Shown here in pieces: positions 28,519-36,882 of a stretch of DNA of 56,313 nucleotides. The number at the start of each line of letters is the position of its first letter. The stretch's first letter is position 1. The notes beneath the pieces are model-generated. The model saw only the letters and a program-made list of their open reading frames with translations. It was not told the origin of the DNA and made no database searches. The stretch is from Fidelibacterota bacterium (GTDB lineage Bacteria > Marinisomatota > Marinisomatia > SCGC-AAA003-L08 > GCA-002719095), in the NCBI GenBank assembly GCA_002705575.1, contig PAHI01000074.1, forward strand, positions 1 through 56,313, given 5' to 3'. The position numbers and the translations under genes are program-made.

Positions 28519-29510
28519 TTAATGCTTTTTCTTAATAAATCAGGAAGCTTACGCAAGGCTATTTCTTCTTTAACACGCTGTTTGTGTATTTTAGCAGGGT
28601 TTCCAGAAACAAAAAGACCTTTAGAAAATGATTTTGTTACTAGAGACTTAGCTCCTATTAAACAATTATCACCAATATTTAAATGACCAATTATACCGAC
28701 TTGTCCACCTATAGATACAAAGTCACCAATAATCGTTGTTCCTGCTATTGCAGTACCTGCAGCAATTAAACAAGATTTTCCAATTCTTACGTTATGAGCT
28801 ATTTGGACAAGATTATCTATTTTTGTATTATCTCCAATATAAGTATCACCTATAGAGCCTCTATCGATAGAAGTATTACTTCCAATCCAAACATCTCTTC
28901 CTATAATCGCCTTACCAATATGAGGAAAATTTAAATTGGTTTTATTATCTTTAACCGTACCAAAACCATTGCTACCTATTACTGCCCCTGATTCAATGAT
29001 TGAATCCTGACCTATAATAGAATTTGCTTCTAGTACCACATTATTAAATATTTTTACATTATCTCCAATAAACACATCATTGGATATACTACAATTAGAG
29101 CCTATACTTACATTTTTTCCAATTTGACAGTTATTAGATATTGACGAAAAATGACCAATAGAAAAACAATCGCCAATAGAACTTTCATTCGATACATTAG
29201 CTGAATCGGAAACACCAAATGAACTATCTTTTTTATTAGGAAAAAGATGGTTAATGATTTTTAATAATCCAAGCCTAGGGCTAGAAACTTTTATCAATGA
29301 TAAATCATCTCTACTAAAATTATTAAATCTCTCACTTACAATTAATGCTGAACACTTTGTAGTATTATAATCTTTCAAATAGCTTTGATTATCTATAAAT
29401 GAAAGTAATCCTTTAGAGCCTTTATTAATTTGAGAAATTCCCTTAATAAAAACATCTTTACCAATCATTTCTCCTTCAATTATTTCTGCTATTTTTGATA
29501 AATAAAGCAA
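28515..29510 (-). CDS. lpxD: UDP-3-O-(3-hydroxyacyl)glucosamine N-acyltransferase
   Basis: 331 residues. Third step of lipid A synthesis, adding the N-linked acyl chain. The N-terminal uridine-binding domain (about 1-95, with GLLSFIDN and SALIVSERF) is followed by a hexapeptide-repeat beta helix and a C-terminal helix. Catalytic His is likely in LVQIAHNVRIG. The start is a TTG, ten bases past the skp stop codon, with a weak ribosome site (GAGGA about 15 bases upstream); no closer ATG gives a full N-domain. Confidence 0.94.
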   Translation of the reverse strand: MLYLSKIAEIIEGEMIGKDVFIKGISQINKGSKGLLSFIDNQSYLKDYNTTKCSALIVSERFNNFSRDDLSLIKVSSPRLGLLKIINHLFPNKKDSSFGVSDSANVSNESSIGDCFSIGHFSSISNNCQIGKNVSIGSNCSISNDVFIGDNVKIFNNVVLEANSIIGQDSIIESGAVIGSNGFGTVKDNKTNLNFPHIGKAIIGRDVWIGSNTSIDRGSIGDTYIGDNTKIDNLVQIAHNVRIGKSCLIAAGTAIAGTTIIGDFVSIGGQVGIIGHLNIGDNCLIGAKSLVTKSFSKGLFVSGNPAKIHKQRVKEEIALRKLPDLLRKSIK

Positions 29511-29520
29511 TATTACTTAT

Positions 29521-30030
29521 TTAATCCTCAACACTCTCTTTCCTCAACTCCTCTAAAACAAACTCATCCAGTTTATGTGAATCAAGAGCATGAACTATCC
29601 CTCCTCTACTAGAATCCAATATATAATCATAACCTTTTTCATTACCAACTTTTTCAATCGCATTTAAAATTCTTTTTTCTATAGGACTTACTAATTGGGC
29701 ATAATATGTATACAATTCTCCTTCCGGACCCATTTTTTGCATTTGAAACATTTGTATCTGCTCTTGATATTGCATAAGCTCTCTTTCTTTTTCTTTTCTT
29801 CTTTCTTCACTCATCAATATACTTTTCTGCTCAAAATCTTTATACAAGCTATCAGCTCTAGCAACCATATCTAAGTATTCAGATTCAAGGCTTCTTTGTT
29901 TTTTTTCTAATTCAACTTGAGCTTGCCTTGCATCTTCTAACTGATTAAATATATATTGTGAATCTACCCAACCAATCATAGTATCACACATTGAAAAAGA
30001 AACAAGTAACATTAATATTATTATTTTCAT
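29521..30030 (-). CDS. skp: Skp/OmpH-family periplasmic chaperone
   Basis: 169 residues with signal peptide (MKIIILMLLVSFSMC) and a long Gln/Glu/Lys-rich coiled coil (about 40-110), then IEKVGNEKGYDYILDSS, typical of the family. It would hold unfolded outer-membrane proteins on the way to BamA, encoded directly upstream. The start was placed at 30030 because GGAG lies 6 bases before that ATG. An ATG 12 bases earlier overlaps the bamA stop (TAATG) but would put charged residues ahead of the signal. Confidence 0.9.
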   Translation of the reverse strand: MKIIILMLLVSFSMCDTMIGWVDSQYIFNQLEDARQAQVELEKKQRSLESEYLDMVARADSLYKDFEQKSILMSEERRKEKERELMQYQEQIQMFQMQKMGPEGELYTYYAQLVSPIEKRILNAIEKVGNEKGYDYILDSSRGGIVHALDSHKLDEFVLEELRKESVED

Positions 30031-30041
30031 TTTATTCTCCA

Positions 30042-32456
30042 TTAATTTATTGGCATTCCAAATACAAAATGATGCTCCCAGCCATGGGCTTCCCCATTAT
30101 CTATTATAGTTTCATCAAAACCATAACCTACATCATATCCTAAAATTCCAAGCATTGGCATGTGAACTCTAACACCAACACCCAATGATTTTTTTAAATC
30201 TGTTGTTTTTAATATATCATAATCTGACCATACATTACCCATATCAGCAAATAAAAAACCATATACAGTAGGATCAGCAGAAAACAATAGTCTAATTTCT
30301 AATGAATACTTCATCATTAAGTTCCCACCTCTAGGTCTATAATCATATGGTCCAATTGAATTTTGCTGATAACCTCTAAGCATTTCTCCATAAGACATCC
30401 CAGAGCCTCCCATAAAATATCTAGCTGATATAGGTACTATAGACCTCTGGTTTGAAGGCATATCTATAGGCTCTAATGAGCCTGCCTTAAAAACTTGACT
30501 CAATACAAGATTTTTATCTGAAAGTGGCCTATAAAATTCCATCTCAAATGTATTTTTAATATAATCATGATCTCCACCTAAAAGTGAACCCGATAGCGTA
30601 GAATTCAATTTTATCCGTGATCCTTTTGTAGGGAACTCACTACGATCTCTACTATCTCTACTTATGTTCTGACTTATTGAAACGCCCGATGTTTTAAAAA
30701 CATATTCATTGTTCGAAAAATCTACATAAGGTTCAATAGATTGCCCCCAGTAACTTGTAATATCTTGCAATGTACTAGAAAAAGACCTATCTCTTGAATA
30801 AGAATACGACCATGTTATTTTAAAATATCTATCAGGCCATTTTAATTTTCGACGACCAAACCTCAAAGATAAACGTGAGTTATCTGTATCAAAAGGCCAA
30901 TAGCTATTTTCATTCTGACCTCTCTCCGAATGAGATATAGACACACCAACAATATTAGGAGTATCAAATAAGGATGGCTCAAAAAAACTAACTGAAAAAG
31001 ACTCATATTTATTAACATTATTTGAAGAATATGAATTTAGAACACTCTGAGAATTAGAATAATTATTGCCCGATAATCCTCTTTGGTAAGTTAAAGAGAC
31101 TGTCTGCCCTCTGCCTCTAAAATTAGGAAATTCAAAACCACCGCCTCCTTGAAAACCATATATCTGATTGTAACCCATTGAAAAATTAGCAGTTCCAACG
31201 CTCTTTTCAGATACTTCTATCTCTAAATCAATTTTATTATCAGAAATGGGTATTACTCTTGGCTCAACAGTATTAAAAAAGTTAAGTCTCCACAAATCTC
31301 CAACACTTTGATACAACTTATTTCTGTCAAATATATCTCCAGGAAAAACATCAAGCTCTCTTCTTATAACATTTTCATAAGTGTTTTTATTGCCTGATAT
31401 TAAAATCTTATTAATAGTGAAAATCTGGTTCTCATTTAATATGAATTCTATATCTAAAAAACTTTTACCATCGTTAATGATGGGCCTAATAATCGGCTCC
31501 AGACTAAAATTTAAAAATCCTTCATTCATATATAGAGATCTAATTGACTCTAATGCATATTGATTAAAAAAACTTTTATCAAACAAATCTCCTTTTTTGA
31601 TTCCCATAACAGAATATAATGTAGAATCACTTTTGGTTTGATTTCCTTCAAATGATACATTTCTTATATAATACTTATTTCCTTCCTCAATATTTAAATA
31701 TATATCTATTGATTCATCTGACATTGATACAGAATCACCATTTATCTGAAAATCTTTATAACCTTGATTGTAATAAAATTCTGCTAAAATTAATTTATCT
31801 AATTCATAATTGCTTCTACTAAACTTTCCTCTAAACGGCCAATACCATTTCCAAAGCTTCGTATTTTGAAATTGTTTCAAAATTATATTTTTTGAAAAAT
31901 CTTGATTACCACTAATAGTAATTTTTTTTATTTTTATTTTTTTACCTTCATAAATTTCAAAAACCAACACTTTGGAGTTCGGATCAGAGTCACTATCAAC
32001 AATTCTATAGCCAACATTCACATTATGATAATTCTTGCTTTTATAATGATCTCTAATAAGGTTTGAACTCTCATAAATATCATTAAAATTAATTATATTT
32101 CCTTTTTCAATATCGATTTTCTTTAATAAAGTTTTATCAGAGAAACCTTGATTATTCTCAAAAACTATTTCATTAATAAAATTTGCCTCTTCAACATAAA
32201 TAGTTAACTTATTACCCATATATTTTTTTTCAATATCAATCTTAACATCTATATATCTTTTTGTATCCCAAAGCTGATTAATTGAATTTTGAATATTAAA
32301 ATTATTAATATACATACCTTTTTCTAAGCCTGAAATAAACTTAATATTTTCATCGGTAAGGAGGCTATTACCTAAAACTTCTATCTCATCAATCAAAATC
32401 ATGTCATTCTGAGTAAATGAAACTGTAGCTAACATTATCATTATTAAAAAAATCAT
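30042..32456 (-). CDS. bamA: Outer-membrane protein assembly factor BamA (Omp85)
   Basis: 804 residues: signal peptide, five POTRA repeats (about 20-420, each with a GN-type turn such as VLGNSLLTDEN, ISGNQDFSKN and ISGNKNTYEN), then a 16-strand barrel with the Omp85 loop motif LRGYQQNSIGP, equivalent to VRGF/IRGF. It inserts beta-barrel proteins into the outer membrane. Neighbours uppS, skp and lpxD are the conserved bamA setting. It starts within the uppS stop (ATGA). The C-terminus ends FGMPIN, not the usual aromatic residue. Confidence 0.95.
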   Translation of the reverse strand: MIFLIMIMLATVSFTQNDMILIDEIEVLGNSLLTDENIKFISGLEKGMYINNFNIQNSINQLWDTKRYIDVKIDIEKKYMGNKLTIYVEEANFINEIVFENNQGFSDKTLLKKIDIEKGNIINFNDIYESSNLIRDHYKSKNYHNVNVGYRIVDSDSDPNSKVLVFEIYEGKKIKIKKITISGNQDFSKNIILKQFQNTKLWKWYWPFRGKFSRSNYELDKLILAEFYYNQGYKDFQINGDSVSMSDESIDIYLNIEEGNKYYIRNVSFEGNQTKSDSTLYSVMGIKKGDLFDKSFFNQYALESIRSLYMNEGFLNFSLEPIIRPIINDGKSFLDIEFILNENQIFTINKILISGNKNTYENVIRRELDVFPGDIFDRNKLYQSVGDLWRLNFFNTVEPRVIPISDNKIDLEIEVSEKSVGTANFSMGYNQIYGFQGGGGFEFPNFRGRGQTVSLTYQRGLSGNNYSNSQSVLNSYSSNNVNKYESFSVSFFEPSLFDTPNIVGVSISHSERGQNENSYWPFDTDNSRLSLRFGRRKLKWPDRYFKITWSYSYSRDRSFSSTLQDITSYWGQSIEPYVDFSNNEYVFKTSGVSISQNISRDSRDRSEFPTKGSRIKLNSTLSGSLLGGDHDYIKNTFEMEFYRPLSDKNLVLSQVFKAGSLEPIDMPSNQRSIVPISARYFMGGSGMSYGEMLRGYQQNSIGPYDYRPRGGNLMMKYSLEIRLLFSADPTVYGFLFADMGNVWSDYDILKTTDLKKSLGVGVRVHMPMLGILGYDVGYGFDETIIDNGEAHGWEHHFVFGMPIN

Positions 32457-33172
32457 TTAATTATTTGTTCGCTAGTTTTACCATAGCGCCTTTCTCTATT
32501 ACTGTAATCTGATATAGCATTTAAAAAATCTAAATCTGTAAAATCTGGCCAATATTTATCACTAAAATATATTTCAGAATATGCAATCTGCCATAACAAA
32601 AAATCGCTCAACCTAGATTCTCCACCCGTTCTGATCAACAGATCCGGGTCTCCAAGCTCAAAATGTTCTAATCTTTTGGAAATTAAATGTTCATCAATAT
32701 CAGAAATCTGAATTTTATTACTAACAACATCTTGCGATATTTTTTTTAAAGCATTAGTTATCTCATGTCTACTACTATAGCCTAAAGCAATATTTAAATT
32801 AAGACTTTTATTATTTTTAGTCTCCTCAATAGTACTATTTATCAATAATTGAATTTCATCAGAAAATTTTGAAATATCACCAGTAAAAAAAACCCTGATA
32901 TCATTTTCATGAAAATTTCTTAGTTCCTTTTTCAAAGTAATATAAAATAGTTTCATTAGTCCTTGAACTTCTATTTTGGGTCGTTTCCAATTATCTTTAG
33001 AGAAAGTAAACAACGTTAAGGTTGTGATATCAATATCCTTAGTTTTTCTTATAATACTCCTAACTGTTTTTACACCCTTTTTATGCCCTTCAAGTCTCGT
33101 TTTATTGTTTGTTTTTGCCCAACGACCATTGCCATCCATAATAATTGCGATATGTTTAGGATTATTATTCAT
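32453..33172 (-). CDS. uppS: Undecaprenyl diphosphate synthase
   Basis: 239 residues. It builds the C55 lipid carrier used for peptidoglycan and O-antigen. The signature HIAIIMDGNGRWAK (catalytic Asp) is at the very N-terminus, with TLFTFSKDNW and LIRTGGESRLSDFLLWQ further on. The start was set at MNNNPKHIA, an ATG overlapping mrp by 8 bases; an upstream TTG would add six residues with no family support. The usual partner cdsA is missing from this operon. Confidence 0.95.
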   Translation of the reverse strand: MNNNPKHIAIIMDGNGRWAKTNNKTRLEGHKKGVKTVRSIIRKTKDIDITTLTLFTFSKDNWKRPKIEVQGLMKLFYITLKKELRNFHENDIRVFFTGDISKFSDEIQLLINSTIEETKNNKSLNLNIALGYSSRHEITNALKKISQDVVSNKIQISDIDEHLISKRLEHFELGDPDLLIRTGGESRLSDFLLWQIAYSEIYFSDKYWPDFTDLDFLNAISDYSNRERRYGKTSEQIIK

Positions 33173-34295
33173 GTAAACCCAACCTTTCAATTAAAGTGCT
33201 ACTAATTTTCGATATTTGCTTACTTGCAATACTATCAGCTGAAGGAGTTAACATAAAAGGATGGCCAGAATCAGTAGAAGCGGCCAAAATCGGCTCTATT
33301 GGAATTTCTCCCAAAAGAGGCAACCCCAATCTTCTACTCTCAGATATCCCCCCAGGACCATCAAATATTTTGAAATTAACTTTAAAACTTCCATCTCTAT
33401 CAATGAATACTGGTTTTTTTAGACCTTTAATATCTAACAGACTATTTTTAAAAATTGAGTTTTGATCTTTGTTCGTTATTTTACCACAAAATGATATATA
33501 TGACATATTTTCAATTATTCCCAATATAGGCATATTTACTTTTTTGAACATATCAGACCCTTTCCTTACATCTTCTAATGCTATTTTTTGAGGCGTAGTT
33601 ATTATTATAACTCCATCAAGATCTATTTTCTGAGATAAAGTAAGTTGTATATCTCCAGTCCCTGGTGGAAGATCTATTATCAATAAATCTAGTTCACCCC
33701 AATTCACATTATCAAAAAATTGATTCGTTAGCTTAGCTACCATAGGCCCTCTCCATATTGCAGGAGCATTATCTTGATTTAAAAAACCAAAAGACATTAA
33801 TTTTAGACCATATTTATCTATTGGAATTAATTTATCTCTAATAATTTCTGGAGTCTGGTTATTTGAAACCATTAAAGGTAAGCTAGGACCATATATGTCC
33901 AAATCTAAAAATCCAACTTTATTTTTTTTACCCAATTCTACAGCAAGATTCATTGCCAAAGTAGACTTACCAACTCCACCTTTTGCACTGCCAATGGCAA
34001 TTATTTTCTTAATTCCGTTTACCCTGGTGGGCTTAAAATCTGAATCTGTTCGGCCTAAACTAATTTTAATTTTAACTTTTTCAATATCTAATTTACTTAA
34101 AAGTAAAGATTTCTTAATATCTTCGTCTAGTCTACTTATAATTTTTTTATCATTTGATTTGATAGACAGAACCAATGAAATTAATTGCTCATTAACTCTA
34201 ATTTCTTTAATAACTCCAAATGAAACTATATCTCTAGAGAACCCAGGATATTTAACAGTCTTCAAAATATCTATTATTGCTTGTTTTTTTATCAT
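33165..34295 (-). CDS. mrp: Mrp/ApbC-type P-loop ATPase, iron-sulfur carrier family
   Basis: 376 residues. An N-terminal DUF59/MIP18-like domain (about 1-85) precedes the deviant Walker A GSAKGGVGKST (102-112) and the WRGPMVAK and DLPPGTGD motifs. Classic Mrp proteins carry a CxxC for the Fe-S cluster just after the ENMSY motif. Here the segment reads ENMSYISFCGK with one Cys only, as in several FCB relatives. It is probably still involved in Fe-S delivery. An AGAGG ribosome site is upstream and it is the first gene of the envelope operon. Confidence 0.9.
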   Translation of the reverse strand: MIKKQAIIDILKTVKYPGFSRDIVSFGVIKEIRVNEQLISLVLSIKSNDKKIISRLDEDIKKSLLLSKLDIEKVKIKISLGRTDSDFKPTRVNGIKKIIAIGSAKGGVGKSTLAMNLAVELGKKNKVGFLDLDIYGPSLPLMVSNNQTPEIIRDKLIPIDKYGLKLMSFGFLNQDNAPAIWRGPMVAKLTNQFFDNVNWGELDLLIIDLPPGTGDIQLTLSQKIDLDGVIIITTPQKIALEDVRKGSDMFKKVNMPILGIIENMSYISFCGKITNKDQNSIFKNSLLDIKGLKKPVFIDRDGSFKVNFKIFDGPGGISESRRLGLPLLGEIPIEPILAASTDSGHPFMLTPSADSIASKQISKISSTLIERLGLHE

Positions 34296-34589
34296 AAAAT
34301 AAAACCTCTTAGAATTGGAGGGATAAAAATTTACTTCAAATACAACTTTATCTTGTAATTTAAGTACTAAAATAATAATAGAACAAAATATTATTATTTT
34401 TAATAATGCTCTTTTTTGTTTAATTTGAAGTATGGTTTAATTTAAGAAAGTTTGAGATTTATTTTTTTGGCTTTTATATTTATATTTTTGATACGATTTT
34501 TTTTGATACAATTTTATTTTATTATTCTTATAAACTCTTTCCTTATTTAAATCATACTGAAATAGCTACAAATAAAATTTGGAGAAATA
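34296..34589. promoter_or_regulatory. Divergent promoter region mrp / rng with nested inverted repeats
   Basis: The longest gene-free stretch here (294 bases). It holds an outer 10-bp inverted repeat, TACTTCAAAT (34332-34341) and ATTTGAAGTA (34423-34432), around a perfect 12-bp all-AT stem, 34369-34380 with 34389-34400 and an 8-base loop. Nearer rng there is a direct repeat of TTTTTGATACRATTTT (34485-34500 and 34499-34514). Both divergent promoters must lie here, but no single -35/-10 pair with good spacing stands out. The stem lacks GC and does not look like a terminator. Confidence 0.6.
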
Positions 34590-36113
34590 ATGTCTTCTAA
34601 CAAAGAGATATTTATAAATTCTTCAGTTGGTGGTAATAGAATAGCAATACTTGAAGACCGTGAACTGGTTGAGTTATTCATAGATACTGCTGACCATAGA
34701 AGAATGGTAGGAAACATCTATAAAGGACGCATTCAAAACGTAATCCCAGGAATGCAAGCTGCTTTTATTGATATTGGGTATGAGATAAATGCATTTCTTC
34801 CTTTTTCAGAGATTGGAAATTCTGATAATATGAAGAACTTATCATTTGATGATAATGATAAAAAACAAACAAAATCTAGCCGCAAGCAAATTGAAAAAAC
34901 ATTAAAAATTAATGAAGACATACTTGTACAAGTCATAAAAGAACCATTTAGTGGCAAAGGCCCCAGAGTAACAACAGACATATCTATTCCTGGAAGCTTA
35001 ATGGTTTTAGTACCAAATGAAAATTATATCGGAATATCAAGAAAAATAGCTGATAAATATGAGAAAAGACGTCTTAGGAAAATAGCTGATAACTTCAGGC
35101 CTGATAATTTTGGATTAATCATAAGAACAATAGCAGAAGGTATGGATGAAAAAGACATCGAGTCAGACTTTAATCAATTATGGGAAACATGGAAATCCTT
35201 AGAATCAAAAATCAACACAAAGAAATCACCTTATGTTGTATATAAAGATTTTGACACATCTGAGCAAGTCGTAAGGGATTTATTTAAACCTGATATATCC
35301 AAACTTTACATCGATAATAAAACAATCTATAAAAAAATAAAAAAATATCTTAAAAAAATAAACCACAAAAACATAGATAATGTAAATTTAATTCCTCCTA
35401 ATAAATATATTTTTGATACCAATAACATCGAACAACAAATAAACAAGTGTTTTAAGAGAAAAGTGTGGATGAAGAGTGGTGCACACCTTTATATAGAACA
35501 TACTGAAGCAATGTTAGTAATAGATGTAAATAGTGGCAGATATATTGGAAAAAAAGACCACGAAACTAATTCTTTGCAAATAAATCTAGAAGCAAGTAAA
35601 GAGGTTGCGAGACAGCTAAGATTAAGAGATATAGGAGGTTTAATAGTAATTGATTTTATTGATCTTCAAGATCAGAAAAACAGAAAAAAAGTTATCTTAG
35701 AATTAAAAAAACATTTAAAAAAAGATAGAGCTAAGGTATCTCTAACTGAATTTTCAAATTTTGGTTTACTTGAAATGACTCGGCAAAGAATTCGATTAGA
35801 TTTAGTGCATACATATAAAGAAGAATGCACTACTTGTAATGGGTCTGGATTAATTTTATCAAAAGAGTCTATGCTTATTAAAATTGAAACCTGGATTAAA
35901 AAATTCAAGGTTAAGTTCAGAGACAAAAGATTAATTATATATATGCATCCAAGTGAAGCTAATTATATACTAAAAGAAAAGAAAAGTTTTACAAGGAACT
36001 TGATGTTTAAAAATTGGATACTTATTAAAATAAAATCTAACCCTGAATTATCATTAAATAACTTTATTGTATACTCAAAAAAACAAAGAAAAGAAGTAAC
36101 TAGCGATGTTTAG
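34590..36113 (+). CDS. rng: Ribonuclease G/E family endoribonuclease
   Basis: 507 residues, RNase G length without the RNase E C-terminal scaffold. Seen: an S1 domain (about 38-125, NIYKGRIQNVIPGMQAAFID), the catalytic region with LVIDVNSGRY and GGLIVIDFIDLQD (metal Asp residues), and the zinc-link CxxC in CTTCNGSG (about 412). It processes rRNA and starts mRNA decay at AU-rich single-stranded sites. The start is fixed by GGAG 6 bases upstream. It lies just before rplU-rpmA, a neighbourhood also found in other bacteria. Confidence 0.95.
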   Translation: MSSNKEIFINSSVGGNRIAILEDRELVELFIDTADHRRMVGNIYKGRIQNVIPGMQAAFIDIGYEINAFLPFSEIGNSDNMKNLSFDDNDKKQTKSSRKQIEKTLKINEDILVQVIKEPFSGKGPRVTTDISIPGSLMVLVPNENYIGISRKIADKYEKRRLRKIADNFRPDNFGLIIRTIAEGMDEKDIESDFNQLWETWKSLESKINTKKSPYVVYKDFDTSEQVVRDLFKPDISKLYIDNKTIYKKIKKYLKKINHKNIDNVNLIPPNKYIFDTNNIEQQINKCFKRKVWMKSGAHLYIEHTEAMLVIDVNSGRYIGKKDHETNSLQINLEASKEVARQLRLRDIGGLIVIDFIDLQDQKNRKKVILELKKHLKKDRAKVSLTEFSNFGLLEMTRQRIRLDLVHTYKEECTTCNGSGLILSKESMLIKIETWIKKFKVKFRDKRLIIYMHPSEANYILKEKKSFTRNLMFKNWILIKIKSNPELSLNNFIVYSKKQRKEVTSDV

Positions 36114-36156
36114 CTTGCTAAATAACAAATTTTATTTATAAATTCACGGTCTCATT

Positions 36157-36585
36157 ATGAATGTATTAGTTAATATATTAGGCAAACAATATAAGGTATC
36201 TAAAGGTGATAAGATTAGAGTTCCCTACATAAACAAAAAAGTAGGAGAAAAAATAATCTTTGATAAAATCTTATTAGTAGACGATGGTAAAAATGTTAAA
36301 GTTGGAAACCCTCATCTTGAAAGCTTGAAATTAGAAGCTACTCTAGTAGAACAAAAAAAAGATGACAAGATTTTAGTTTTCAAGTTTAAGCGCCGAAAAG
36401 GATATCAGAAGAAAAATGGACACAAACAAAGATTTAGTGTTATTGAAATTTCTAAATTACCTAAAGCCGCCGCTAAAAAAACAACAACTAAAACTACTGC
36501 TAAAAAAATAACAACTAAAACTACTGCTAAAAAAATAACAACTAAAACTACTGCTAAAAAAACAACTAAAAAGGGGACTAATTAA
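36157..36585 (+). CDS. rplU: 50S ribosomal protein L21 with a Lys/Thr-rich repeated tail
   Basis: 142 residues; the normal L21 domain takes about 105 ([23 protein letters not shown] start, then [14 protein letters not shown] with the 23S-binding patch). The rest is a basic tail of nine-residue repeats (TTKTTAKKI type), like the tails of histone H1-like or heparin-binding proteins. Many FCB ribosomal proteins carry such tails. Its stop shares a base with the rpmA start (TAATG). Confidence 0.93.
   Translation: MNVLVNILGKQYKVSKGDKIRVPYINKKVGEKIIFDKILLVDDGKNVKVGNPHLESLKLEATLVEQKKDDKILVFKFKRRKGYQKKNGHKQRFSVIEISKLPKAAAKKTTTKTTAKKITTKTTAKKITTKTTAKKTTKKGTN
36481..36561 (+). repeat. Three 27-bp tandem repeats in rplU tail
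   Basis: Units 36481-36507, 36508-36534 and 36535-36561. The last two are identical and the first differs at one base (ACAACA versus ATAACA start). Each encodes nine residues ([10 protein letters not shown]). Such repeats can change copy number in frame. Confidence 0.93.
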
Positions 36586-36839
36586 TGGCTCATAAGAAAG
36601 GAATGGGAAGCTCTAAAAATGGTCGTGATAGCAACCCCAACTATTTAGGTGTGAAAAGATCAGATGGCCAAAAAATATTAGCTGGATCTATAATAGTAAG
36701 ACAACGAGGAACAAAAATCCATCCTGGCAAAAATGTCTCTAAAGGCAAAGATGATACACTTTTTTCTCTAATTGATGGAATTGTTAAATTTGAGAGAAAA
36801 GGAAAGCTTAGAAAAAAAGTAAGCGTTTATTCTGCATAA
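36585..36839 (+). CDS. rpmA: 50S ribosomal protein L27
   Basis: 84 residues, complete. The family N-terminus [16 protein letters not shown] and [14 protein letters not shown] are clear. The N-terminal tail of L27 reaches the peptidyl-transferase centre. There is no cleavable N-terminal extension of the Firmicutes type. It is always paired with rplU, as here. Confidence 0.96.
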   Translation: MAHKKGMGSSKNGRDSNPNYLGVKRSDGQKILAGSIIVRQRGTKIHPGKNVSKGKDDTLFSLIDGIVKFERKGKLRKKVSVYSA

Positions 36840-36882
36840 ATATTTTCAAAGAATCACTTATAACCATTTATATTTTCATACA

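Noticed and set aside
34369..34400. Terminator in the mrp/rng gap
   Set aside because: The stem has no GC pair and sits between divergent start codons, where no transcript should end.
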